32,917 nt of DNA from Lacticaseibacillus pantheris DSM 15945 = JCM 12539 = NBRC 106106 (GCF_001311175.1 NZ_BBAI01000026.1:1-32917); one strand, 5' to 3'; counted from the first letter of the stretch, positions 24,821 to 32,862 are shown. Made by a program: numbers and translations. The notes: a model not told the origin generated them from the sequence alone.

Positions 24821-26150
24821 CTAGCGTACTTCGGCAAAATACATGTGACGGGTGTCGAACGTGTAACCTAGGTCGGCTAGCTTGCCTTCACGGTTTTTAC
24901 TGATGGACAGTACAACGTTTCGTAAGTCGGCCTTGGTGTCGCTTGCGGTGTCGTTGTACAAGAATGCCACCACGTTGCTATCTTGCTCGATTGCCCCGCT
25001 TTCCCGGAGGTCAGATAGAATTGGCTTTTTATCCTGGCGTGATTCAATGCCACGGTTTAACTGGGTGAGTAACACAATCGGAATTTCAAGCTCGATGGCT
25101 AACAGTTTCAGTTGACGGGTGATCTCTTCGATATCTAGCCGGTGGTCTTTGTGGCGAGGATAGACGTTTACTAGTCCCAGATAGTCAATTATTGCCACGT
25201 ATTCGTGGCTAGCCTCGGCCTTGCGCTGGCGGATAACCTGGACAATTTTATTTAGTGACAGGTCACCGGTGTGAAATTGCATGTCCATGGCACTAATGTA
25301 GCTTGTGGCCTTATGCACCATCTTTTGTTGGTCAGCATTCAACGAGTTGCCCGGGGCATTTAGCGAACCACCGTTAATGTTACTGTGGACGCGGCCAGAG
25401 ATAATGGAGTTTGTGGCGACGGTCATAGTCACGAGTCGCTTGTACAGCTCGGTAGCCGTCATTTCAAGACTGAAATAATCTAATCGTGCTTCGGGTTGCT
25501 TGCTAATTACCTGGGCGGCCAGGTTTAGGGCCCATGCTGATTTGCCTACCGCCGGACGGGCGCCAATTGTTAAAAGCATCCCCGCATAAGCCACCGTTCA
25601 ATGCTATGTCCAGATACGGGAAGGCCTTAATGCCGGGTGCTGCGGTGTTGGAGGCCATTTTGTCCAACAGTTGCGCCTCAAGGTCGGCCATAGTTAGCGT
25701 TACAGTAGTTTCTTGCTCGAAACTCTGTAGGGCCTGGGTGGCGGTGGCCACGGCCTCTAGATTGCTGTTGCTTGGTGTTTTGCTGTATGCCTGCGCACTA
25801 CGTAGCACCTTACGCTTGCGGTAAGCATGGTCGAGTGAATGTACTTGGTAGCTGAACATGTTTGGAAGTGGTTCATTCTCTAGAATTGCGTTCCAGGTTG
25901 CCTGTGTAATCGTTCCTGGGCTGTCGTCCTCAATACCGTCACGAATGTGCATGTAGGACTGCTCCCCATGGGCATTAATCAGGTAGGTGGCTAGCAATTG
26001 GTGTTGTATGCTCACAAACCATTCTGGGTTGAGGTCAATCGACCGTATCAACTCCGGTGTGAATACCAAGCTGTGCAGTATTGTGGCCTCAAGGTCTGCC
26101 TGTTGATCATGTGCTTCCTGTGGGGATGGCGCTAACTGATTGGTTGCCAT
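24821..26150 (-). pseudogene. DnaB-like replicative helicase (frameshifted)
   Basis: DnaB-type helicases unwind DNA at the fork as hexamers. The N-terminal part (LEATILHSLVFTPELI) is the DnaB N domain. The C-terminal part has Walker A GARPAVGKSAW, YFSLEMTATELYKRL, Walker B VAIIDYLGLV, LLTQLNRG and DLRESGAIEQDS. The frames join near 25588: removing one base from a doubled A (plus strand) gives LNGGYAGMLLTIGARPAVGK. The start at 26150 has GAGG upstream; an in-frame GTG at 26165 is possible. It lies between the initiator gene and a hypothetical gene, so the element probably loads its own helicase. Confidence 0.88.
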
Positions 26151-26169
26151 ATGATGGTGCCTCACTTTC

Positions 26170-27154
26170 TTAGCTATAGTGCTGGGCTATATATTGTTCT
26201 AGCTGTTCTCTGGTTACGTCACGGGGCGTTAGCCGTTTCCATTCTCGGCGTAGGCTCTCACCATTCGGACAATTGTCAGCAACGAGACGGAACCAACTTG
26301 TGGTGTTGCTTGTAATTGGCGGTGTTGCTCTACTTGTTGAGGGAGCAGCATTTAGGTACTCGTCAAAGTGTTTCTTGGCAAACAGGGTTGAGGGTTGTAG
26401 GTATTTAACCATCTCTGGTTGCTGTAGCCATTCCTGTGTTTTAGAGTCGATAACCGTTTTAAAATCATCAAGGGAATAACTTGCTTCGTTGATTCTTGCT
26501 TTTATTAATCTAGAATTACTGTCTACGTTCCTGAAACGTTTCCCGGTTTTTTTGATTGAGGTACGCTAGTACCTCTTTTACGATTCCCTTGTTTTGAGAT
26601 TCCAGTTTAGGGGCACTATTATTATTCTTTATTTCTTTACTTCTTGTTAGCTGCCACTTTGTCTGCCGCTTTGTCTGCCACCCTTCGGCTGTTTTTGGGC
26701 TAGAAACGTTATCGGGGCGGGGCTCGTTGACTCTTTTTTGTCTGCCAGTTTGTCTGCCAGTTTGTCTGCCACCCCCAAGGCTGTTTTGGCTCATTTTCGG
26801 GTGCTATAAACTCATTTGGGAGTGCCTGATATTTTTACCAATTGACGACCGTTATCAGCCGCCCGTGCTTCGTTGTTTGTTCTGTTATGAACTTCATGGC
26901 AACAAGATTCTTTAGTGCGGTGCGGACATTCTTTTCTGATACACCGGCATTTTTTTTACCAGTTTGGGGATGGATGTTATAAACTGCCCTGGTTGTGCTG
27001 TGAAGTTCTGGCCTTGCCACCTCCATGCCTGGGGCGCGTGGTTAGCCATCAACAGCACCGTGATTAGCACCGCTTTTTGTGGTGGTGCGGACTGCTGCCA
27101 GGTGATTGAGTCCAACAGTCTACGGTGTAGCTTTATGAAACCTGATGAGCTCAT
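26170..27154 (-). pseudogene. Phage-type replication initiator (multiple frameshifts)
   Basis: From the ATG at 27154 (AGGAGGGG upstream) the N-terminus reads GFIKLHRRLLDSITWQ, then a winged-helix region continuing in the next frame as AGVSEKNVRTALKNLVAMKF. The linker encodes repeated W-Q-T-N/K units. The C-terminus carries the conserved phage replisome-organiser domain: VLAYLNQKTG, SRLIKARINEASYSLDDFKT and MVKYLQPSTLF. Breaks are at T8 26950-26957, an in-frame TAA at 26835-26837, T6 26734-26739 and T7 26547-26553 (plus-strand view). Such proteins bind iterons and recruit helicase. True decay and consensus error are both possible. Confidence 0.75.
26658..26772 (-). repeat. 12 bp iterons inside the initiator gene (candidate replication origin)
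   Basis: TTTGTCTGCC followed by two variable bases starts at 26658, 26670, 26737, 26749 and 26761. The copies lie exactly 12 bases apart within the two clusters, with further partial copies. They encode the W-Q-T repeats. Phage and satellite initiators often bind iterons in or next to their own gene, so this is the best candidate origin. Confidence 0.6.
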
Positions 27155-27297
27155 GCGCGGCCCCTCCTCTCTGTGGTGTGTTTAGCCTTGTGGTCGTGCT
27201 CGTCGTCCCAACCGAACCAGTGACCACCAATGGCATAGCCCAGGAATACAGCAGTTAATAGGGTGATGACCAGGGCGGGGAAGGTAAAGCTAATCAT
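27151..27297 (-). CDS. Small single-span membrane protein, 48 residues
   Basis: ATG to TGA encodes MISFTFPALVITLLTAVFLG, one membrane helix with a following GYAIGGHWFGW, then a hydrophilic His/Asp/Lys-rich tail. Its ATG overlaps the end of the upstream gene, and its TGA overlaps the ATG of the initiator gene (ATGA), which argues for a translated gene in a tight operon. Function unknown. Confidence 0.65.
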   Translation of the reverse strand: MISFTFPALVITLLTAVFLGYAIGGHWFGWDDEHDHKAKHTTERRGRA

Positions 27298-27763
27298 GGT
27301 TGGTCACCATCCCCTCGGCGGCGTCGACCATTTGCGTTAGTTCTGCCGCATTGTTCCGGAGCATAGCCACCAGGCTATCGTAGCGGCCCATATTGCGCTG
27401 TACCGTGTATTCGAGTAAATGAGTATCACCCGTGCGTTTGCTTCGCCCCAAAACGGTAGCTAAGTCCTCCAGATAATCGTTCATGATTTCAATGAGTCCA
27501 GTTTGATTCATGGCTAATGTGATCAGTTCTTCGGTATCAATTTTTTTTGCATGTGGATGACCTGCCTTACTTTTCAGTTCAGTGCGTAGACGTCGAACAA
27601 TCTTGTGCCAGTGTGCTATACAACGTTGCCGGTAAACGGGGGACGTATTGGGGTCGTCAATTAGGTGCTTGTAAATTGCCTCTGTTTCCCCAATGGTCGG
27701 GTTATACCCGTGGTTCAGTATTGCGGCACTTAGTTCATCAAACCTAGCTTCTGTTAGTTGCAT
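27290..27763 (-). CDS. Hypothetical protein of the element
   Basis: The 157-residue product is hydrophilic and helical, starting MQLTEARFDELSAAILNHGY, with a basic stretch around residues 50-75 (HKIVRRLRTELKSKAG) that could contact nucleic acid. AAGGAAGGTC precedes the ATG. It is the first gene of the replication operon, and its stop overlaps the start of the next gene. Family not recognised. Confidence 0.65.
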   Translation of the reverse strand: MQLTEARFDELSAAILNHGYNPTIGETEAIYKHLIDDPNTSPVYRQRCIAHWHKIVRRLRTELKSKAGHPHAKKIDTEELITLAMNQTGLIEIMNDYLEDLATVLGRSKRTGDTHLLEYTVQRNMGRYDSLVAMLRNNAAELTQMVDAAEGMVTNHD

Positions 27764-28053
27764 TTGAATGACCTTCCTTGTCTACCACGCGTAATTTCGG
27801 TACACTTAGGACGTAGAAGCCACGGATGTTGGCCGTGTCCTTCGGTATAGATATGCGTGTGTGGGGCCTATTTCAACTTTGCCGGTTGGGGATAGGCCTC
27901 TTTATTTTTGTCTGATTACGTGGGACGCCCTGAATTGGGCCGCCCTTTTTGTACCTCTTCGTTTGTTTGCGGGTGGTGCATACGAACGCTTTTAGATGGT
28001 TCGGCCGGTGTGTCCGTCTGGTGTTTTACTCAGAATTGAGTAAATGCCTGGTG
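27764..28053. other. Gene-free stretch with hairpins of the AGAATT-loop type
   Basis: GCCC-TGAATT-GGGC (27927-27940) and TTTACTC-AGAATT-GAGTAAA (28025-28044) share the loop form described for 30120-31285. GGCCTA/TAGGCC near 27868-27899, followed by a T-rich run, and CACGG/CCGTG near 27820 are other hairpins. No gene was found; the promoter of the replication operon should lie here. Confidence 0.55.
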
Positions 28054-28518
28054 CTAACGCTGTGCTTTGCGGCTGGGGATGGTAACCACGCCCCCAGCGG
28101 CTAATTGTTTTTTTCCAGATTTGGAAGAAAGTAGGGCACTAATACGACCTGTAGCCATGTCTAGCAAGTCCTGCGCGGCTAACAACGTTGCGGGGGCTTC
28201 CCGTTCTACGCCGTCCTGTGCTGTTTCTAGTGCCGTTTGAATGAGGTCGAGTATATTAGCGTCGCTAGTATCTGGGCGGCTCTGGTGCTCGTGTAGGTCG
28301 GTGGATAAGCGGCCTCCGGTGGCCTCGTCCAGAGTGCTAGCAATTTGTTCCGCGTATTGCTTTGCGAGACCAATAGGGGTTAGATACTTTAACCCGTTGA
28401 ACTTACCAGGTTGCCCAGGTACACGCTTTAGTACACGGGTAACGCTGTCGGGGTCAATGTCCTGGATGTCCTTAGCTGTGGCGTATACCATGCCTAGGGC
28501 GCTTCTGTTGATGTCCAT
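28054..28518 (-). CDS. Hypothetical protein of the element
   Basis: The 154-residue product starts MDINRSALGMVYATAKDIQD and has long amphipathic helices (residues 50-140) and a basic C-terminus (SSKSGKKQLAAGG, SRKAQR). GGAGGTATC precedes the ATG. It lies among early genes, between the Xis-like regulator and the replication operon. Family not recognised. Confidence 0.65.
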   Translation of the reverse strand: MDINRSALGMVYATAKDIQDIDPDSVTRVLKRVPGQPGKFNGLKYLTPIGLAKQYAEQIASTLDEATGGRLSTDLHEHQSRPDTSDANILDLIQTALETAQDGVEREAPATLLAAQDLLDMATGRISALLSSKSGKKQLAAGGVVTIPSRKAQR

Positions 28519-28811
28519 GTGAGATACCTCCGAATTAGATTGTTCCCAGTGAAATGATGGTGTGCATAATACCGTTCGAGTCCGTCCCCAAGAATTGGGG
28601 AGCTAGATAGTAAATTGGTCTTCTAACTCAAATTCGGCCCCGGGCCGAATTACCATCTAGTTACGGTGATGAATTCAAAATTGCGCTTGGGCGCAAATGC
28701 TGGCCTGATCACCATCCCCATTTGCTGATGATAGTACCGGGCTTTTTCCAAAGCGGAAATAGCCCACTTTGTGGTGGAGCTGTAGTAACCTGCCTGCCCG
28801 CTGATTACTGT
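28519..28811. other. Gene-free stretch with nested hairpins
   Basis: TCCCC-AAGAATT-GGGGA (28585-28601) is of the recurring type. CTAGAT/ATCTAG encloses AATTCGGCCC/GGGCCGAATT (about 28603-28660). GGTGAT/ATCACC encloses TTGCGC/GCGCAA (28665-28712). GGGCT/AGCCC encloses TTCC/GGAA (28739-28765). A 16-base word at 28788-28803 recurs at 31249-31264 in front of the integrase. No gene was found. Confidence 0.6.
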
Positions 28812-29081
28812 TTACTGTTCGTAACTGTGCATGAATTGGTCTACTGCCGCTTTGTTGTAACGGGTCACGCCGTCGATTTGAATACGTGGCATCCCCATTA
28901 CTGTGAACTTGCGTACTGTGGCGGTCGATACCCCCAGGTACTCGGCAACGTGCTTCACGTCCATGTAGTCCGCTGCGGCGTGCTTGGCCCCGGCTTCCTT
29001 GAACGCTGCCACTGCCACCTGTTGCATTTCGTGGCGTAGTTCGTCCGTGAACTCGTCTGGTACCGGTAAATTGATTTGCAT
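28812..29081 (-). CDS. AlpA/excisionase-like helix-turn-helix protein
   Basis: The 89-residue protein ends in a MerR-type HTH: DYMDVKHVAEYLGVSTATVR, then a recognition wing with PRIQIDGVTRYNKAAVDQFM. Such small proteins act as excisionases or as AlpA-type activators of integrase and excision. The start at 29081 follows GGAGGTGA by 8 bases; the in-frame GTG at 29090 lies inside that ribosome-binding site. It is the second gene of the early operon after the Cro-like gene. Confidence 0.75.
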   Translation of the reverse strand: MQINLPVPDEFTDELRHEMQQVAVAAFKEAGAKHAAADYMDVKHVAEYLGVSTATVRKFTVMGMPRIQIDGVTRYNKAAVDQFMHSYEQ

Positions 29082-29116
29082 ATAAGTCACCTCCGTTTCT
29101 GGCCTCTCTGCGCCTG

Positions 29117-29317
29117 TTAATTCGTTGTTATGTGCTGCCGGGCCAAATAATGGCGTATCTTCGTAGCCGTCTCTTTCCGTACAATGCGCCGGTTACCCGC
29201 CATTATTTGGGTGAGAGTGAATTTGTTAACCCCAGTTGCGGTAGCCAACTCAACCATAGTTTGTAGTCCTTTGCTTTGAATGAGCTGTGACACAGCGGAC
29301 TGCTCTAGAAGTTCCAT
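29117..29317 (-). CDS. Cro-like helix-turn-helix repressor
   Basis: The 66-residue protein has a lambda-type HTH (MVELATATGVNKFTLTQIMA) and a basic C-terminus. AGGGGGTG precedes the ATG. It is the first gene leftward from the operator region and divergent from the CI-like repressor, the usual Cro position. Confidence 0.75.
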   Translation of the reverse strand: MELLEQSAVSQLIQSKGLQTMVELATATGVNKFTLTQIMAGNRRIVRKETATKIRHYLARQHITTN

Positions 29318-29338
29318 GTAGCGGCACCCCCTTTCTTA

Positions 29339-29420
29339 GTGCAGAAAACTTGCACCGGAACGGTATTAGAATAGTGCAAGTTTTCTGCACTGTCAATTAT
29401 TAATGCAAAAAAAACTTGCA
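29339..29420. promoter_or_regulatory. Three operators and the early promoter of the genetic switch
   Basis: GTGCAGAAAACTTGCAC (29339-29355) and its exact reverse complement (29374-29390) are the same operator. A third, less perfect copy lies at 29404-29420. The second copy fills the 17-base spacer of a minus-strand promoter with -35 TTGACA (29391-29396) and -10 TATTCT (29368-29373), so binding there must block RNA polymerase on the cro/alpA operon. Confidence 0.85.
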
Positions 29421-29454
29421 CTTGGTGTATAAATAGTTTTGAACTAGTTAGGAG

Positions 29455-30031
29455 GTGAAGGTTACGAAAAACAGAATTCGAGAGGTCAGGCAGGCAAAAG
29501 GGTTTAGTTTGGAATACCTTGCAGATAAGCTAGATGTATCTAGAACCACGGTCGCCAACTATGAACGTGGGGATACGGAACCCAAGATTGAAAAATGGCA
29601 AAAAATAGCTAACGTGCTAGGTGTTTCAGTGTCCTACTTACAAGGCTTTTCTGTGCGGGAAGACGGTGAGGACGAAAGAGCGTATATGTTGCTTAATATT
29701 ACGCCCAAAGAATTGTCTGATAGGCTAGGTAGGATGTATCACCATCCAGATATTAAAACCGCATCTCCAGATGATATTCAAGGTGTGATATTAGACAGAG
29801 ACACTAAACTGTTTGATCAGAAAAGCGCTGATGATGAGCTAAAAGGCGATTATATTTCCGTGGCTTTTGATTTTATGGCTTTAACACTGAAGACCCTAGA
29901 AAAAAATGTGGGTTGAATCTCCTGATAAATCAGAAAACAAGCGTGCTGATTTTGATTTTGCCTATGAATCTGTATTTATGGCATTTAAAGAACTTCAGAA
30001 AACGCCCCCAAAAAATGCTCCCAAGCATTGA
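29455..30031 (+). pseudogene. CI-like XRE family repressor (likely frameshifted near its 3' end)
   Basis: The protein has an N-terminal HTH (SLEYLADKLDVSRTTVANYE, residues 18-37) and a helical C-terminal part without an obvious protease motif. The frame stops at 29916 after an A7 tract (29900-29906). With six A it continues coherently (SENKRADFDFAYESVFMAFK) to 30031, giving about 191 residues. The start is odd: GTG at 29455 overlaps the ribosome-binding site AGGAGGTG, while the well-spaced codon at 29464 is ACG where ATG would be expected. It probably holds the element silent through the operators at 29339-29420. Confidence 0.8.
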
Positions 30032-30119
30032 ACTGTCGTTAATTAGCAATCGTATGGGCTATCGACTTGATAACGTCTCGTTATTGAGTACAGAACACGC
30101 GGCCTGTTGTCGTGATGGT

Positions 30120-31285
30120 TGGTCTACGTAAAGTTGCGCATACCCCAGTGGCTAACCATTATTTGATGGCCTAATTTTTGGCCGTGAGTAGCCCCGAATT
30201 TTCGGGCTATAGGGGTATCCAGAATAGACGCCCCCGGAGGTGATACGCCAGAATTGGCGTGCCAAATGTTGGGGACAGGGGTCACCAAATTGATGACCCC
30301 GTAGGTAGTTTCCCCAAAATTGGGGACACCACCAAGTCATGGCCTGTAGGTCAATCTCGTGGCGGAAAATTGCGCCGCGCGCAAATTCGGACTCGGGGCC
30401 GAATTTTCCCGAGTGAGTAGCGCGGAGTTTTCCGCTGTAGATGTGTCCAGAATTGGACATATCCAGTTAAACCAGCGTCATTGTACGTATTCCTCTGGGG
30501 GTACCGATTCGTTACACCCTCAAAAATTCGGATGTACTTTTTGGTACAGGGTACCGCCAAAAGTGGCGACACCTGGGAACCGGCTGGGGTACCAGAACGG
30601 TACTCCAGGGGGTCTACAAAAAAAAGCGACCCCTTGAATGCGCCGTGTAATGACTTTACCCCGTTACTGGGGAAAAGGGCGTCGGGAAATACGACAAACC
30701 ACGCGGTGTATTACTGTCATGGTTTATGACGGTAATGTAAGCGGTAGTCTGGTTGACCTGCCAGAACGAAACGTTACCCCAGCCAATGTATTGATTATAC
30801 AAAGGGTGAACAAAACGTTCACCGTTAACGTATATCCTGTCTATGCTGAACTTGGTTAGGTGATGGGGGTCTAAAACGGTACCCCATGATGACCGTGGGA
30901 TATGGACATATTTGTCCAAAACTGAATAGATGTGCGCAATTTTGCGCCGGTCTAAGTATTGCTTAGGTCGTCGGAGATGTCCCCAAAACTGGGGAGGTCT
31001 GTATAAAGACCCGACCCGTCAAAATGGCGGCTTAGAATTCAGCCGCGAAACGCTGCCGCTTACTTTTCTTTTTTAGGGTGTCCGATATGTCCGAAAACTA
31101 TGTAGTATTCAAAATGTTCGCTGCGTGTTGTCTGATGTCAGGTTTTGTCAGGTTCTCACTGTCGAATTATCGACCGTGAACCACATAAACGGGGATGGTG
31201 ATCATCCCCCGCCATAGGGTGCCACGTTGCACCCATACCGAAATACATACCTGCCTGCCCGCTGGTGATATGGAGGTACAAGGAT
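30120..31285. repeat. Dense array of short hairpins between repressor and integrase
   Basis: About twenty perfect or near-perfect hairpins tile this gene-free stretch. Six-base loops recur with different stems: ACGCC-AGAATT-GGCGT (30245), TCCCC-AAAATT-GGGGA (30311), TGTCC-AGAATT-GGACA (30444), CGCC-AAAAGT-GGCG (30555) and TCCCC-AAAACT-GGGGA (30980). Others are GCGCAA-TT-TTGCGC (30934), GCGGA/TCCGC (30422), GGGGTCA/TGACCCC (30278), GCGGCT/AGCCGC around TAGAATTC (31027), GTCGA/TCGAC (31161), GGGGATG/CATCCCC (31191) and GGGTGC/GCACCC (31217). No protein explains the region. Confidence 0.75.
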
Positions 31286-32438
31286 ATGGCTAACATTGCA
31301 CAGTACGAAACCAAGGACGGCAAACTACGTTATGAGTTTTATTTATATGTGGGTCAGGACGCACTTACGGGTAAGGGCAAAAGGGTACACCGGCGTGGCT
31401 TTAGAACGAAAAAAAGAGGCCACTTTAGCAGCGTCTAGGATGGAACTAGCCTCTGCTAAAAGTGACCTTGCCAACCGTCGCCCACGGACGTTTGAACAGG
31501 TGTATGAAGAATGGTACTCGAGTTATATCAACACGGTGCGGGAGTCCACATATGCGCACACCCGTAACATGTTCGATACCCACATTCTACCGCTGTTTGG
31601 TGATAAGCAGGTAAGCAACATTACCCAGCCAATGCTACAACGGGCGGTAAACGAGTGGGCTAAGATAGCAACACGCAATTATCGCCGCTGGTTTAATCAC
31701 ACGGCCCGGGTGCTCGATTACGCTGTTCAGCGTGGCTATTTGGACGTTAACCCAGCCAAGCGAGTTACCATCCCCAAACAGCAGGAATTACCAGGAGATG
31801 AGTTGCCTAACTTTTGGGACAGACACGAATTGGCGCGGTTCTTTGGTTATATTGACGCTAAGGACGAACCGAAAAAGAATGCTCTGTTTAGAGTGCTGGC
31901 CTTTGGTGGTCTTCGTCGTGGCGAGTGTTTAGCGCTCACGTGGGGGGACGTTGATTTATCCCAGGGCACGGTACGGGTCAATAAGACGCTTACCCAAGGC
32001 CTCAAGGGTCACCAGATTGTACAGGCGCCTAAGACGCGGCGGGGGCGGCGAACCGTCACCATTGACCCTAAAACCGTACAGGCTCTCCGCTATTGGCGAA
32101 TTCAGCAGATGAAGCTGTTCATCTCATTGGGGATGAATGCTAACCGTCCTGATCAGCTTGTGTTTAGTACTCGGAACAATACGCACATGTACTTGAACCA
32201 GCCTGAAAAATGGCTCAAGGCGATTGAGAAGGCGCATAACATTCAGCACACTATTACCATTCACGGGTTCCGTCACAGCCACGCTAGCGCTTTGTTTGCG
32301 GCTGGGGCTAGCATTCCGGAGGTGCAAGCGCGATTAGGTCACGAGGACGCGGGGACGACGTTAAACGTATACACTCACGTCACCAAAGACCAGAATTCAG
32401 AGACCGCGCAAATGGTGGCAAACTACCTAAATTTCTAG
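31286..32438 (+). pseudogene. int: Tyrosine recombinase (phage integrase), frameshifted near the N-terminus
   Basis: The ATG follows TGGAGGTAC and opens MANIAQYETKDGKLRYEFYL, an arm-binding domain. After an A7 tract (31409-31415) the sense frame is the next one, continuing EATLAASRMELASAKSD to the end. With six A the frames join into about 383 residues. The core-binding domain is at about residues 65-165. The catalytic part shows R in FGGLRRGECLAL, H-x-x-R in HGFRHSHAS, H in LGHEDAGTT and the nucleophile Y in LNVYTHV. It integrates the element at tRNA-Gln. The shift needed is +1, so it is not a classical -1 slippery site; a sequencing error or inactivation is likelier. Confidence 0.9.
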
Positions 32439-32442
32439 CAAA

Positions 32443-32462
32443 CGACACCACGGACGACACCA
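32443..32462. promoter_or_regulatory. Probable integrase arm-type sites, right end
   Basis: CGACACCA occurs at 32443-32450 and 32455-32462, 12 bases apart, just after the int stop, matching the repeats at 22313-22378. Confidence 0.6.
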
Positions 32463-32527
32463 CGAGGCTGTTCATCCCCATAAAAAGGCCGTCAAATGGC
32501 GGCGTAACAGCATTCAGTGAAGTGCCG

Positions 32528-32550
32528 GGTACGAACCCTAGATACCCAAT
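32528..32550 (+). repeat. attR
   Basis: This copy of the tRNA-Gln 3' end contains the 15-base core CCCTAGATACCCAAT (32536-32550), with two mismatches to attL upstream of the core. It marks the right boundary of the element. Confidence 0.85.
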
Positions 32551-32554
32551 TGGA

Positions 32555-32585
32555 CGGCGGTTGCTTGATGGCAGCCGCTTTTTTT
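32555..32585 (+). terminator. Original terminator of tRNA-Gln copy 2, displaced by the element
   Basis: GCGG (32557-32560) pairs with CCGC (32575-32578) and seven T follow. Its position right after attR suggests it was the tRNA terminator before integration. Confidence 0.6.
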
Positions 32586-32735
32586 AATGCATTTTTTTTG
32601 GATGTCGCGGTGGTACACACTGATATGCCCATGCGAGAAGTTAGGGACACTCCTGGTGGATATGACAGAGCCCGGATTTTACATAGTCAGTGCAGCGTCA
32701 AGGTTGGTCGTGGTGGAGGTTGATGGGGCAGCTGG

Positions 32736-32850
32736 GCGTGGCGGCTGGGGTGGAGGCGTCGTGCCTGGAGACGTGGTTGCTGCGACCCCAGAGCGCCGTA
32801 GGAACGAAGTGACGTACGGCGGCAGATTATGGAGACAAAGTGGGTGAAGC
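32736..32850. repeat. Left half of the dispersed folded repeat element
   Basis: This matches 4485-4575, sharing GGGTGGAGGCGTCGTG, GACGTGGTTGCTGCGA and GAACGAAGTGACGTAC. The inner stem is CGCCGTA/TACGGCG (32794-32800, 32815-32821) against CGCTGTA/TACAGCG in the other copy, a compensating change. The right half is missing; an IS3-family element begins about where it should start. The stretch 32586-32735 holds nothing I can name. Confidence 0.7.
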
Positions 32851-32862
32851 GCCACACAAAAG

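Larger units (their letters stand above)
22209..32550. mobile_element. Integrated phage-satellite-like element (PICI-like) or late-gene-deleted prophage
   Basis: The 15-base core CCCTAGATACCCAAT occurs at 22209-22223 (tRNA 3' end) and 32536-32550. Inside are an integrase next to one att site, a CI-like repressor, divergent Cro-like and AlpA/Xis-like regulators, a replication initiator, a DnaB-like helicase, two ArpU-like regulators and small unknown genes. Capsid, portal, terminase, tail, holin and lysin genes are absent. The order int-repressor/divergent early genes-replication fits Gram-positive phage-inducible islands. A prophage truncated after its ArpU gene would look similar. Confidence 0.8.

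Noticed and set aside
30152..30572. Overlapping minus-strand frames in the hairpin array
   Set aside because: They exist only because palindromic GC-rich arms lack stops. There is no start signal and no resemblance to known proteins.
30719..30859. A 46-codon plus-strand frame starting MVYDGNVSG
   Set aside because: It has protein-like composition but no ribosome-binding site and lies within the hairpin array, so it was not called as a gene.
30120..31285. CRISPR array
   Set aside because: The repeated units share only a six-base loop, their stems differ, spacing is irregular and no cas genes are present.
27764..31285. The AATT-loop hairpins as ordinary terminators
   Set aside because: Most lack a T-run on either strand, and they are too many and too clustered for transcription units of this size.
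31409..31415. Programmed ribosomal frameshift in the integrase at A7
   Set aside because: Joining the frames needs +1 rather than the -1 shift typical of A-rich slippery sites. The same kind of tract defect appears in unrelated genes across the window.
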